NCBI RefSeq assembly: GCF_025398035.1
Contig: NZ_CP104558.1
Coordinates: forward strand, 3,204,501-3,268,500
Source: Rossellomorea vietnamensis
GTDB taxonomy: Bacteria > Bacillota > Bacilli > Bacillales > Bacillaceae_B
DNA: 64,000 nt
Reading direction: 5' to 3'
The notes below the pieces were generated by a model. It ran no database searches. It saw nothing but the letters and a program-made list of their open reading frames with translations, and was not told the origin of the DNA. The position numbers and the translations under genes are program-made. The number at the start of each line of letters is the position of its first letter. Positions within the stretch are counted from its first letter, which is position 1. Positions 17,176 to 25,180 of this stretch are shown piece by piece.

Positions 17176-18532
17176 ACTCTAACTCAATCTTCACTTCATC
17201 TAATTCAACAGGGATGTTGGCACTTAACGAGCCTAATTCAGCTCTCAAGACATAAGAGTTCAGGCTGAAATCATCGAGTTGACTGATATCAAATGTACTT
17301 CTGAATCGTAATTCATCCTTTTGAAGGGTTTTGACGGAGTGCTTGATAGGTTCCTCATAGATTTCTTTTTCTGATGCCTTCACTAGAATGACATCATGTT
17401 GGACGAAATCCTTAAAGAAACTAAAGTCCTTGTTCACTGCATCCCCGTTATTCCATTGGAAGTCAACGGCAAGGGTATTGTCATCAACCGTTATATCTTC
17501 AATCGTAACAGATAGATTCTGTCTAGCTGCCTTCACTTCCGTAGGAGTTGAGGCATTCAGTGGAACAAATTGGTCCTTTGTATTAAGGGCTACCTTCGGA
17601 TGTATTTCCAGGTATTTTGTTTCTCCTATTACCGACTGTGGAAGGATGCTTCTTCCTTTAACAATGTATTGATCCCCATTTTTCGTCGTTTCCAGGTCAA
17701 TGCCATCCATGGAAAGGTTCATTTCGTTTCCTTTGTCATCATAGACTTCCAGGCGCATCTGATCATGCTTTCCTTGAACAGGGAATGTTGCCGTGTAGTT
17801 AATGGCGGTCGATGCTTTCCCGAGAATGACGGAATCAAAATGGACGTTGACGTCTGAAAGCTCATCACTTCGTTCTTGATCAAGTGTGACGGTTTCATAA
17901 GGCAGCTGCTTAATGGGGACATCGAATCTCCAGCTACCTTCTTGTCCGCCAATCGTTTTGAATTCGAGTGGGAAGGTCGTGTCTGATGGCAATTCCGATT
18001 TTGGATAACTTAGCTGTATGTGGCCGATATAGCCATCATCTGCCGGTTCCATATGCACGTATTCTTTGCTATCTGAAATTCCTTCATTTCCGTCAAAAAT
18101 CTCATAAAATCCTGCGACCTGTCCATTGTCCTCTGTGTTCATCTTTCCTTTCGCCTTAAACGTCACTCCTACAACCGCTCCGTCATAATAGGCGTTGGTA
18201 ATAGAGACATCGATTCCTTTACTGCTGGCGGTTTGATTGAGTTCCGTTATGAGTTCTTGTGATTGCAAGCTTATGCCAACGGAATCGTTAAACGTTTCAT
18301 ATACTTTCCCGAGGATAGGGACATCCGCCATGACATGAGACAGGGAAGGGGAAAGGAAGCTGGAAGAAACGAAAAGGGTGGCAGCTGCAACGGACGACCA
18401 TATAGCGGTTTTCTTTTTCGTTTTATGTGCATCAGAATCAGCCCGGTTCCTTCCTTTCCGGATGGATTTTAATACATCCTCCTGGGGCACCTCAATCTTT
18501 TCATATGCTTCTTGAAATGAGTTTTTTTCCAT
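17174..18532 (-). CDS. Putative anti-sigma factor, DUF4179 family
   Basis: 452-aa protein: cytoplasmic N-terminus of about 40 residues (IEVPQEDVLKSIRKG), one membrane helix (about 44-62, AIWSSVAAATLFVSSSFLSP), and a large extracytoplasmic beta-rich domain beginning PSLSHVMADVPILGKVYE, the typical DUF4179 start. Such proteins are encoded right after an ECF sigma factor and are thought to hold it at the membrane. The gene overlaps the sigma gene by 32 nt, which supports the pairing. The inducing signal is unknown. Stop codon overlaps a REP element. Confidence 0.82.
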   Translation of the reverse strand: MEKNSFQEAYEKIEVPQEDVLKSIRKGRNRADSDAHKTKKKTAIWSSVAAATLFVSSSFLSPSLSHVMADVPILGKVYETFNDSVGISLQSQELITELNQTASSKGIDVSITNAYYDGAVVGVTFKAKGKMNTEDNGQVAGFYEIFDGNEGISDSKEYVHMEPADDGYIGHIQLSYPKSELPSDTTFPLEFKTIGGQEGSWRFDVPIKQLPYETVTLDQERSDELSDVNVHFDSVILGKASTAINYTATFPVQGKHDQMRLEVYDDKGNEMNLSMDGIDLETTKNGDQYIVKGRSILPQSVIGETKYLEIHPKVALNTKDQFVPLNASTPTEVKAARQNLSVTIEDITVDDNTLAVDFQWNNGDAVNKDFSFFKDFVQHDVILVKASEKEIYEEPIKHSVKTLQKDELRFRSTFDISQLDDFSLNSYVLRAELGSLSANIPVELDEVKIELE

Positions 18533-19046
18533 TGTGGTTCATTCCTCCTAACGATTTTTTCAATCTCTCTTTGCCTCTGCTCAGATAGGTTTTCACTGTG
18601 TTTTCTGGTATGTTCATAATTTTAGCTACTTGGGTTATGGGGAGATCCTGAAAGTAGAAAAGAATGATGGCATCTTTATGTTTTTCATTTAGCTGGTTGA
18701 TGGCATCTATTAGGTCCAGACTCTCGACTCCTTGTTCCGCTCGATCAACGTTTCTCTCTTTTACAATGTCTAGAGGAATCTCTTTCTTCTTTCTATTTAA
18801 TACCTCATAAGAACAATGAATCAGGATCCTGGTTAGCCAGGTTAAAAAGAATTTCTCATTTTTCAATTTGCCGATTGATTTAAACGCTTTGTAAGAAGCC
18901 TCCTGAACCACATCCAGGGCATCTTCACGATTTCTGACATACAAGAACGCCGAGCGGTACAACTGATCACTATGCATAACAAGAAGCTCCTCAAGACACT
19001 TCTTATTGCCCTTTATGGCCTTCCTGATAAGACTAAGTTCATTCAC
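18501..19046 (-). CDS. ECF-type RNA polymerase sigma factor
   Basis: 181-aa sigma-70 family member. Region 2 (HSDQLYRSAFLYVRNREDALDVVQEASYKAFKSIGKLKNEKFFLTWLTRIL) and region 4 (HKDAIILFYFQDLPITQVAKIMNIPENTVKTYLSRGKERLK) are complete; the short gap between them is usual for ECF factors. GTG start at 19044-19046 follows GGAGGG at 7 nt; the longer open frame to 19235 crosses a REP half-element and is not used. It should direct RNA polymerase to a small regulon and be restrained by the DUF4179 protein that overlaps it. Confidence 0.9.
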   Translation of the reverse strand: MNELSLIRKAIKGNKKCLEELLVMHSDQLYRSAFLYVRNREDALDVVQEASYKAFKSIGKLKNEKFFLTWLTRILIHCSYEVLNRKKKEIPLDIVKERNVDRAEQGVESLDLIDAINQLNEKHKDAIILFYFQDLPITQVAKIMNIPENTVKTYLSRGKERLKKSLGGMNHNGKKLISRSI

Positions 19047-19113
19047 TGCTTGCCCTCCTTTTTGATTATTAGAGTGGGGATGGGATGAATAAGTTTCAAG
19101 TTTTTTATTTTGT

Positions 19114-19139
19114 GAGCAGGGGGACGGTTCTCTTGCTTC
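19114..19139 (+). repeat. REP half-element (element 4, left half)
   Basis: GGGGGACGGTTCTCTTGCTTC followed by TTTTT. The matching right half is displaced to 19273-19300 by an insert that shares blocks with 22838-23077. Confidence 0.85.
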
Positions 19140-19272
19140 TTTTTGGGGCATTTGGGAGAAGTGAAATACATCGCTATCGCGATGGTTGGAACATTTCTTC
19201 CGACTATAATAGGGTAAAGAGGAATTTGATGACATAATAGCGTATGAAAAAGTAGGTTCTTTTAGTTTGTCT
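19140..19272. repeat. Insert within REP element 4 (repeat family 2, copy A)
   Basis: Contains TCGCTATCGCGATGG at 19171-19185, matched 14 of 15 by the reverse complement of 23056-23070, and a GAGGAATTTGATGACATAATAG / TGAAAAAGTAGGTTCTT block (about 19219-19260) matched in direct orientation near 22934-22976. No open frame. Confidence 0.6.
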
Positions 19273-19300
19273 GGAAGCAGAAGAACCGTCCCTCTGCTTC
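19273..19300 (+). repeat. REP half-element (element 4, right half)
   Basis: GGAAGCAGAAGAACCGTCCC then TCTGCTTC; completes element 4 across the insert. Confidence 0.85.
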
Positions 19301-19329
19301 TTTAATAATAGATAACTTAACTTGTTTTG

Positions 19330-19498
19330 TCCTCACCAAAAAACGAAAACTATCCGTATAAAATAGTCGGTTTATATGAATATCCTTGTTGGTCAAGGTG
19401 AAGTGTTCATGACAACAAACATGAAGAGGTGTCCTGCCATTTGCGGTAGCAAGAATACAAAGAGGATTAAATATGATGAACCAGTCAGGCCACTTTGA
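19330..19498 (+). pseudogene. Truncated relic of a paralogue of the 21009 zinc-ribbon gene
   Basis: AAAAAACG...CCGTATAAAATA near 19337-19367 mirrors the sequence upstream of the gene at 21009. A 25-codon reading frame at 19421-19498 encodes KRCPAICGSKNT...YDEP, which aligns to KKCPACGSKDT...YGEP of that protein and then stops at TGA. An extra Ile breaks the CxxC knuckle (CPAIC). This looks like the decayed 5' end of a duplicated gene. Confidence 0.6.
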
Positions 19499-19596
19499 AT
19501 GAGGAGGATGAGAGGTGATAGCTAGGGGAATGCTGTTCAGTGAGTTGAAGGTTTAAATAAGAGCTTTCTTCGAGGGCTAGTACAACAATCAGAATT

Positions 19597-19678
19597 CAAG
19601 AGGACGGTTCTCATGCTTCCTTTCCCCGTATTTCAAAGGGGGAAGCAGAAGAACCGTCCCCCTGCTTCCCCCTGCTTC
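19597..19678 (+). repeat. REP/BIME-like inverted pair (element 5)
   Basis: Truncated left half (AAGAGGACGGTTCTCATGCTTCC) and full right half ending CTGCTTCC at 19669, plus an extra CCTGCTTC (19671-19678) that overlaps the stop codon of the minus-strand DUF948 gene. Confidence 0.82.
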
Positions 19679-20039
19679 ACTTCAATTTAATCTGAATTGA
19701 ATCCCTTTCCTGTGCATGGATGGTCTTTGGAGGACTTTTCTGTAGAGCAGTCCTTTTTACTGAGCTGGTCACATTGTGCAACATATCACCTACATCATGT
19801 ACGGACTCGATTAAAGGGTCGACGGCTTTCATTTTTCCTTTTACGTCATCGGAAATTTGGTTGGCTGTATGGATCAGTTCTTCTGCCTCGCCTGTGATGC
19901 CATTGACGGCATTCCTCGTATCAGACAGCGTCTTTTCCGTTTCAGCCAGTGTTGTCATTACTTTTCTTAATGTCATAATTAAATAGACGACGAGAATGGT
20001 GAATGCGACGGCTGCAATAACAGCACTCCATTCAAGCAT
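19677..20039 (-). CDS. DUF948 (YtxG-like) membrane-anchored protein
   Basis: 120-aa protein with an N-terminal membrane helix (residues 4-24, WSAVIAAVAFTILVVYLIMTL) and a helical cytoplasmic part (VMTTLAETEKTLSDTRNAVNGITGEAEELIHTANQISDDV) with heptad-like spacing. This is the DUF948 pattern of B. subtilis YtxG, a general-stress-associated protein of unknown mechanism. ATG after GAAAGGAGC at 8 nt. Stands alone; its stop codon lies in REP element 5. Confidence 0.8.
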   Translation of the reverse strand: MLEWSAVIAAVAFTILVVYLIMTLRKVMTTLAETEKTLSDTRNAVNGITGEAEELIHTANQISDDVKGKMKAVDPLIESVHDVGDMLHNVTSSVKRTALQKSPPKTIHAQERDSIQIKLK

Positions 20040-20154
20040 GGGGCCCAGCTCCTTTCGTATACTTTAAATTTATGGGGGATGCGGGAGGGTTATTCCTTCG
20101 GGGAGCAGTTTACACCTTATCTGAAATGAAACTCTTAATTGGGAGGGAATCCAA

Positions 20155-20889
20155 TTGAAATCTTACATTGTCAAAATTGAATTAGAAGAGTCCGAGCCGT
20201 TGATATGGAGAAGAGTCATCATGCCAGCGGGTGCGACATATAGAAGGCTTCATGACGTCATCCAGAACGTGACGAACTTCCGAGGCGGATATCCCAGTGA
20301 AGGGTATCACAACTATGAATTCGACCTGACGAAAGAGAATAAGATTGTCACAGACCATGAAGAAGTTTACCTTGAGCATCAGCACTATAAGAAAAACAAG
20401 GCCGCGTATGAGGAAAGGCTAAAATCGGTTCCACCAGAAATGCTGAAATTTGAAAAGAATGCCCTGGAGAGACTGAAGATTGAAGTGCGGAAACCAACCG
20501 GATTAAAGATCGATGAGTATCTGGAGAAGTATGGGGAGGTACGGTATGCCTATGATTTCGGTGATGGCTGGCAGTTCACCGTAAAGCTTGAGGAGATTGT
20601 CGACGATTACTACTTTGGTTATCCAACCCTTCTGGATGGAGAAGAGGAATCTCCCCCCGAAGATGTAGGCGGTCTGCATGGTTTTTATGAATTTCTTGAA
20701 GCCTATCGTGATGAGAAGCATCCGGAACACCAGCAAATGAAAACGTGGGCCAATTCCGTATACTTCAGGGAATATGACCCTGAACGGATCAATTACATAC
20801 TCAAAGGACTTAACTATAAGAAGACCAAGTGGGATAAAATCAATCATGAGAATTATAGCATTATTGAAGACAAGTATAGGAAGAGTTAG
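20155..20889 (+). CDS. PRiA4b ORF-3-like protein
   Basis: 244-aa soluble protein. The N-terminus YIVKIELEESEPLIWRRVIMPAGATYRRLHDVIQ and YAYDFGDGWQFTVKLEEI are the signature blocks of the plasmid pRiA4b ORF-3-like family (IS1096 TnpR-related), found widely but of unknown function. It has an insert of about 45 residues rich in charge (EEVYLEHQHYKKNKAAYEERLKS). TTG start after GGGAGGG at 7 nt. A lone REP half-element follows one nucleotide after the stop. Confidence 0.85.
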   Translation: MKSYIVKIELEESEPLIWRRVIMPAGATYRRLHDVIQNVTNFRGGYPSEGYHNYEFDLTKENKIVTDHEEVYLEHQHYKKNKAAYEERLKSVPPEMLKFEKNALERLKIEVRKPTGLKIDEYLEKYGEVRYAYDFGDGWQFTVKLEEIVDDYYFGYPTLLDGEEESPPEDVGGLHGFYEFLEAYRDEKHPEHQQMKTWANSVYFREYDPERINYILKGLNYKKTKWDKINHENYSIIEDKYRKS

Positions 20890-20890
20890 A

Positions 20891-20917
20891 GAAGCAAGGG
20901 GACGGTTCTCTTGCTTC
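20891..20917 (+). repeat. Solo REP half-element (element 6)
   Basis: GAAGCAAG - GGGACGGTTCT - CTTGCTTC: one hairpin only, 8-bp stem, no right partner. Begins 1 nt after the stop codon of the PRiA4b-like gene. Confidence 0.88.
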
Positions 20918-21008
20918 TTCTTTAACCCCCTCAAAAAAACGGAAGACTCACCGTATAAAATAAAAGATAGTACTTTACGAAATTCTTAAACAAAAAGGAG
21001 AAGTATCA

Positions 21009-21578
21009 ATGACTATCAACGTTAAAAAGTGTCCCGCCTGCGGTAGTAAGGATACTGTGCCGATCCTCTACGGTGAACCGGCCCTTGCATATCCAAATGA
21101 GGAAAATGAAAAGTTTAAGCTGGGCGGATGTTTTGCATTAGTGGATGGACCTGAATTCTATTGTAAGCATTGCGAAAACCAGTGGAATAGGGAGGAAGCC
21201 ATTGAAAGGGAATATGAGAAGGTTAGTAGGCTGAAAGCTTCAGTGGGAGGATTCTTCGGTGACTCATACACAATCGACATTCAGTTGGATCGCTTCCAGC
21301 TTTCGTGGAACCAACGGAACGAAGATGGGGAAACAGAGATTCGCAAATCGATAAGAAGGAAAACGGCCGACAATCTAAAAGCCGAGCTTAAGAGACTGGA
21401 CTTACTGAACTGGAAAGCGAAGTACGTGGAACCTGGCGTCCTTGATGGTACCCACTGGCGGGTGGAAATTCATCAGGGGGACCGAAAGATAATAAAACAC
21501 GGAGATAACCGGTTCCCAAAAGAATGGCCAGAATTTTGCAAGTTGATGAGAAGGATTTCAGGGAAGAAGTTTTCATGA
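21009..21578 (+). CDS. Zinc-ribbon hypothetical protein
   Basis: 189-aa protein with two Cys pairs, CPAC near residue 9 and CKHC near 53, which together make a zinc ribbon of the kind that ends in a WNR-type segment. The remainder (SYTIDIQLDRFQLSWNQRN...LDLLNWKAKYVEPGVLDGTHWRVEIHQGDRKIIKHGDNRFPKEWPEF) looks like a compact beta domain. Function not recognised. ATG after AAAGGAG at 9 nt. A broken relative with the same leader lies at 19330-19498, so the family has duplicated locally. Confidence 0.75.
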   Translation: MTINVKKCPACGSKDTVPILYGEPALAYPNEENEKFKLGGCFALVDGPEFYCKHCENQWNREEAIEREYEKVSRLKASVGGFFGDSYTIDIQLDRFQLSWNQRNEDGETEIRKSIRRKTADNLKAELKRLDLLNWKAKYVEPGVLDGTHWRVEIHQGDRKIIKHGDNRFPKEWPEFCKLMRRISGKKFS

Positions 21579-21595
21579 TTGGAAGAAGCAAGGAA

Positions 21596-21665
21596 GAAGC
21601 AAGGGGACGGTTCTCTTGCTTCTTTTGTATATTCTGGGGAAGCAGAAGAACCGTCCCCCTGCTTC
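21596..21665 (+). repeat. REP/BIME-like inverted pair (element 7)
   Basis: Left GAAGCAAG...CTTGCTTC followed by TTTT; right GCAGAAGAACCGTCCCCCTGC. It fills the convergent gap, and its last base is the first base of the GT2-GtrA stop codon (21665-21667). Confidence 0.9.
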
Positions 21666-22747
21666 TACTCATGATTCAACAGCTCACTCCGGTCAACCTC
21701 ATTTTTGAATACCCATTCTCGTTGAATGACAAAACTAACAAGGAATAAAAGGGAATCTACTATAATCTTGATAAATACCTCTCCTGAACTGACCGCTGAA
21801 TAGATATACTGTACAGCCAGCGCTGAGATCCCCATCTGCACAATACTGAGGGCATAGTATTTGATCATCGTATGGGATGAGTTTGATTGAAATACTACAT
21901 TTCTATTAATCATAAAATTGATGAATGAAGATAAAACTCTTGCCAGAACCGTTGAAACAATGATGAAGGATTCTGGTATTGTATCCTTTAGCATCAACGC
22001 GAAAAACGTAAATAATAGGATATCCACCCCAAATGATGCAAAGGAAGACACGATGAACTTTAAGAAAACGGAATAGATTTTGATAGAATCCTTGATTGGA
22101 TTAAAATGAGACGATTTATTCTCTTCTATATAGATTGTTTTAATATTCACTTCTTCAATCTTAATATTCTTCTTCTTACATTCCAGTAACATGTTCATCT
22201 CGTATTCGTAGCGGTCACCTTTTACCTCTAGAAGATCATCCACATACACTGCTGGTATTCCTCTCAAACCCGTTTGTGTATCGGAAACGTTTATTCCACT
22301 GGCGAACTTGACCACGACTTTAGTAAGGTTATTTCCAAAACGACTCCTCAAAGGAATATTTTCTTCTGAGAAATTTCTGGACCCCAGTACTAAGCTATTA
22401 GGATGGCCTTCTAATTTAGCAGCGACCTTCTTCATATCTTCTACTGTATGCTGACCATCAGAGTCAATGGTAATAAGCCCAAGTGAATCATGATAATGAT
22501 CTTTAAAATATGCAAAGGCAGTTTTTAAAGCCTGACCTTTCCCTTGATTAACACTATGATGTAAGACCACACATTCATCAATGCCCTCCAACTCTCTAAA
22601 AATGCCGGCACATTCTTCTTTACTACCATCATTTACAACAATAACGCGTGAAAAATGGGCTGCCATAATGTCATCAACCAACATTTTCAACTTCTCATCA
22701 GGGTTATAAGCGGGAATGACGATGACCATATCAATAATGGATTTCAT
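21665..22747 (-). CDS. Glycosyltransferase family 2 fused to GtrA-like membrane domain
   Basis: 360-aa two-domain protein. Residues 1-225 are a GT-A glycosyltransferase with VIVIPAYNPDEKL, VVNDGS (donor binding), DSDGQH as the DxD-type metal site and the acceptor-side TQTGLRGI. Residues about 230-350 carry four membrane helices of the GtrA type (FIVSSFASFGVDILLFTFFALML...SSFINFMINRNVVF...QREWVFKN). Separate GtrA and GtrB proteins flip and load undecaprenyl-phosphate-sugar; this fusion probably makes and moves a lipid-linked sugar for wall glycan decoration. Ribosome site GGGAGGAAAC. Single gene. Confidence 0.87.
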   Translation of the reverse strand: MKSIIDMVIVIPAYNPDEKLKMLVDDIMAAHFSRVIVVNDGSKEECAGIFRELEGIDECVVLHHSVNQGKGQALKTAFAYFKDHYHDSLGLITIDSDGQHTVEDMKKVAAKLEGHPNSLVLGSRNFSEENIPLRSRFGNNLTKVVVKFASGINVSDTQTGLRGIPAVYVDDLLEVKGDRYEYEMNMLLECKKKNIKIEEVNIKTIYIEENKSSHFNPIKDSIKIYSVFLKFIVSSFASFGVDILLFTFFALMLKDTIPESFIIVSTVLARVLSSFINFMINRNVVFQSNSSHTMIKYYALSIVQMGISALAVQYIYSAVSSGEVFIKIIVDSLLFLVSFVIQREWVFKNEVDRSELLNHE

Positions 22748-22808
22748 TTAGTTTCCTCCCAGAAAATTCAATCTATCCCACTATATCTAACCCTATAAAA
22801 AAACACAA

Positions 22809-22836
22809 GAAGCAGGGGGACGGTTCTGTTGCTTCC
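22809..22836 (+). repeat. REP half-element (element 8, left half)
   Basis: GAAGCAGGGGGACGGTTCT then GTTGCTTCC; separated by about 240 bp from the remainder at 23078-23133. Confidence 0.85.
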
Positions 22837-22837
22837 A

Positions 22838-23077
22838 TATCTTCTTCTGTTGTGTCCACGCAAATAGCCTCCTAGAAATCTACTCTATGGAGGTGGTGTG
22901 TTTTTGGTAATAAGAATAATGGTATACAAATATGAGGAATTCGATGAAATAACAGGCACATGAAAAAGTACGTTCTTACTACGGATTGTTTGGTTTGGCG
23001 ATTAAACAATACCACAAAAGAACATACTTTTTTTAGTTGGAAGGAATCTTTTAAGCCATCGCGACAGCGAGTTCGTT
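22838..23077. repeat. Insert within REP element 8 (repeat family 2, copy B)
   Basis: No gene. Contains a long imperfect hairpin: AAAAAGTACGTTCTT (about 22965-22979) pairs with AAGAACATACTTTTT (about 23018-23032), with an inner ATTGTTT/AAACAAT stem. The block after it (23035-23070) is the inverted homologue of 19171-19205, and the GAGGAATTCGATGAAATAACAG block (about 22933) is a direct homologue of 19219. Confidence 0.6.
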
Positions 23078-23133
23078 GTTCTCTTGCTTCTTTTGTGTTT
23101 TAGGGGGAAGCAGAAGAACCGTCCCCCTGCTTC
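23078..23133 (+). repeat. REP element 8, truncated left plus right half
   Basis: TTCTCTTGCTTC plus TTTT, then GGGGGAAGCAGAAGAACCG with CCTGCTTC. It abuts the stop codon of the SDR gene at 23134. Confidence 0.85.
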
Positions 23134-23880
23134 TTATTTAAACGACGCGTACCCCTCATCAGCCATTACAACGCTGCCGTTAATCGCATCCGCTTCCTCC
23201 AATGAGAGAAGATAAACTGCATTAGCAAGTTGTTTAGGCTGGGTGAGTTTATTCCCCATCACTTTCGCCTTCATGGAATCAATGATGCCGTGGTCTTTAT
23301 AGCCTTGGATGATCGGGGTGTCCACAACTCCCGGTGCGATGCCGACGACTCGGATTCCGTATGGAGCTAGTTCCAATGCCGCTGATTTGGTCATCATGTT
23401 GACGGCTCCTTTGGTGGCGTGGTAGGCGAATGTGTTCGGTGATGCGAGTACCCCGAATACGGAGGTGGTGTTGATGATGACGCCTTTGATGTTCAGTTCC
23501 TTCATCTTCTTAGCCGCTGCGATGATGCCGTATGCGACGCCGTGCTGGTTGATATTGATGATCCTGTGGTAGGCATCCATGTTCATATCGAGTACAGGTG
23601 TAGGTGATCCGATTCCGGCATTGTTGAACATGATATCGATTCTTCCATATTCTTCGACGGTTTTCTCGACTAAGCTGGTTACGTCTTCGTGGTTGGAGAC
23701 GTCCGTTTTGATGAAGATCGCTTCGCCACCCGCAGAACGGATCATCTCGACTGTTTCATTTCCCAATTCTTCATTAAAGTCCGCGACAACAACCCGGTCA
23801 CCTTTTTTAGTAAATTTCAGAGAGGTTTCTCTACCGATACCGCTTGCTCCGCCTGTAATAACCGCTACTCTTTTCGTCAT
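23134..23880 (-). CDS. SDR family oxidoreductase
   Basis: 248-aa classical short-chain dehydrogenase: TGGASGIG (residues about 9-16), FNNAG, catalytic Ser (NTTSVFG), Tyr-Lys (YHATKGA), and a late MADEGYAS in place of the usual xDGG. Asp after the second strand (VVVADFN) favours NAD over NADP. Substrate cannot be read from sequence. It is divergent from a LysR regulator gene 111 bp away, the classical arrangement for a regulator and its target. ATG after AAGGAGGAAAT. Confidence 0.85.
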   Translation of the reverse strand: MTKRVAVITGGASGIGRETSLKFTKKGDRVVVADFNEELGNETVEMIRSAGGEAIFIKTDVSNHEDVTSLVEKTVEEYGRIDIMFNNAGIGSPTPVLDMNMDAYHRIININQHGVAYGIIAAAKKMKELNIKGVIINTTSVFGVLASPNTFAYHATKGAVNMMTKSAALELAPYGIRVVGIAPGVVDTPIIQGYKDHGIIDSMKAKVMGNKLTQPKQLANAVYLLSLEEADAINGSVVMADEGYASFK

Positions 23881-23908
23881 GTGTATTTCCTCCTTATTTT
23901 TAAATCTA

Positions 23909-23938
23909 AATAAATTTTAACATTCACATAAATTTATT
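23909..23938. promoter_or_regulatory. Candidate LysR-type operator
   Basis: AATAAATTT (23909-23917) and AAATTTATT (23930-23938) form a 9-bp inverted repeat with a 12-bp gap in the A/T-rich space between the divergent SDR and LysR genes. LysR regulators often bind such T-N11-A-type dyads. Confidence 0.45.
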
Positions 23939-23991
23939 ATAATTTAATAAAAATAACATTTAGTTAAGTATTACTTAAGGAGGGACGGACC

Positions 23992-24885
23992 TTGAATATT
24001 GAACAGTTGGAGCATGTGGCAGAGGTGGCACGGGCAGGGGCGCTTACGAAGGCGGCGGAGCATTTGCATGTGAGCGCGTCAGCCGTGAGTCAGTCCATCA
24101 GCAAGCTGGAGCAGGAGTTGGGAGTGCAGATTTTTACCCGAAATCGTCAGGGGACTGTGTTGACGGCAGATGGGAAGAATATTATGAAGAAAGTGGACAA
24201 TGTTCTTGCTGCCATTGGGGAACTGAAGGAAGAAGCAAACCGGTGTACGGATACCCTTGGCGGGGAGTTGAAAATCGGCATCATTCCCGGTCCCATTAAC
24301 CTTCTGATTGATATGGTATCGGCGTATAAGAGCGATTATCCGAACGTGAAAGTGGAGATACATGAGATGGGTCCGGTGAAGATCATCGAAGGAGTCGAGA
24401 ATAACGAGCTGGACATTGGATTGATTTTGACTTCAGAAACCTTCGGTGTGCAACATCATGAACTGGTTGCGGAGGAGCTCATGGAAGGAAGGATGGTGGC
24501 GGGTGTCCACGAACATTCTCCGTTGGCCGCATTCGACCAACTCTCACCTCAGCAGCTGATAGGAGAGACATTTGTTCTTTATAATGATGACTATATTAAA
24601 CAATTTGCCCACGATACCTTATCGCCGTATGGACCCATCGATATTCTTTTTACCACGAATAATACCGAAGCGATTAAGAGGGCGGTTCAAAGCGGGGTGG
24701 CGGTGACCCTTGGGATGGATTACTCGTTCCGGACCCGTGCGCCTTATACGAATCAACCGATCATTCCGGTAGAGATTGAAGGGGCGGGGAGTGAACCGCT
24801 TCATCTTGCGTGGATCAGGCGGAAGGACAAGGTTCCATCGCGGAGGGTGAAGGAGTTTGTGAAGAGGGTGAGGAGGGAGTTGTAG
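23992..24885 (+). CDS. LysR family transcriptional regulator
   Basis: 297-aa regulator. N-terminal winged helix-turn-helix (1-60: MNIEQLEHVAEVARAGALTKAAEHLHVSASAVSQSISKLEQELGVQIFTR), linker helix, then a periplasmic-binding-like effector domain from about residue 90 (GELKIGIIPGPINLL). TTG start at 23992 follows GGAGGGACG. Likely controls the divergent SDR gene and itself. A REP element begins 3 nt after its stop. Confidence 0.92.
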   Translation: MNIEQLEHVAEVARAGALTKAAEHLHVSASAVSQSISKLEQELGVQIFTRNRQGTVLTADGKNIMKKVDNVLAAIGELKEEANRCTDTLGGELKIGIIPGPINLLIDMVSAYKSDYPNVKVEIHEMGPVKIIEGVENNELDIGLILTSETFGVQHHELVAEELMEGRMVAGVHEHSPLAAFDQLSPQQLIGETFVLYNDDYIKQFAHDTLSPYGPIDILFTTNNTEAIKRAVQSGVAVTLGMDYSFRTRAPYTNQPIIPVEIEGAGSEPLHLAWIRRKDKVPSRRVKEFVKRVRREL

Positions 24886-24887
24886 GG

Positions 24888-24957
24888 GGAAGCAGGGGGA
24901 CGGTTCTCGTGCTTCTTTAAATGAAAAAAGGAAGCAGAAGAACCGTCCCCCTGCTCC
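24888..24957 (+). repeat. REP/BIME-like inverted pair (element 9)
   Basis: Left GAAGCAGGGGGACGGTTCT plus CGTGCTTC and TTT; right GGAAGCAGAAGAACCGTCCC plus CCTGCTCC. Located 3 nt past the lysR stop and upstream of the eut promoter. Confidence 0.9.
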
Positions 24958-25007
24958 CAGACAAAATGTATCTATTCATAAAATGTCTTTTTTTTCTGAA
25001 AACAACT

Positions 25008-25016
25008 TGCTATAAT
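25008..25016 (+). promoter_or_regulatory. Extended -10 promoter of the first eut operon
   Basis: TGCTATAAT, a TGn extended -10 element, placed 29 bp before the leader terminator. The -35 region is only a T-run (about 24988-24993). Confidence 0.5.
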
Positions 25017-25044
25017 GAAAACACAAGTGAACATTTCTGGTGAA

Positions 25045-25097
25045 GGCGCCTAAATAGATAAACCATTGTCTGGTTGATCTATTCGGGCGCCTTTTTG
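25045..25097 (+). terminator. Leader terminator upstream of eutB1 (probable EutV antitermination site)
   Basis: GGCGCC - AATAGAT - AACCA stem paired with TGGTT - ATCTATT - GGCGCC and a T5 run, about 85 bp before the eutB1 start. A strong terminator in a leader before a eut gene, with eutVW encoded nearby, fits ANTAR-type antitermination in which EutV binds paired hairpins and prevents the terminator. The motif TTGTC/ATTGTC in the loop contains an A-N-N-G pattern typical of ANTAR target loops, but I cannot fold the alternate structure with certainty. Confidence 0.75.
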
Positions 25098-25180
25098 GTT
25101 TAAACAAGGATTATCTATTTATGTAAACGTTTTCTTTGTGGTGTTGGTTTTTTTTGAAAAATGAAAGGTGGGAGGAACAC

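Noticed and set aside
19047..19235. Longer N-terminus of the ECF sigma factor
   Set aside because: The extension translates a REP half-element (Ser/Lys-rich, unlike sigma factors), and GTG 19046 has the correct ribosome site.
22748..23133. Classic insertion sequence between the GT2-GtrA and SDR genes
   Set aside because: There is repeat structure but no transposase frame and no terminal inverted repeats of IS type; treated as a non-coding repeat insert.
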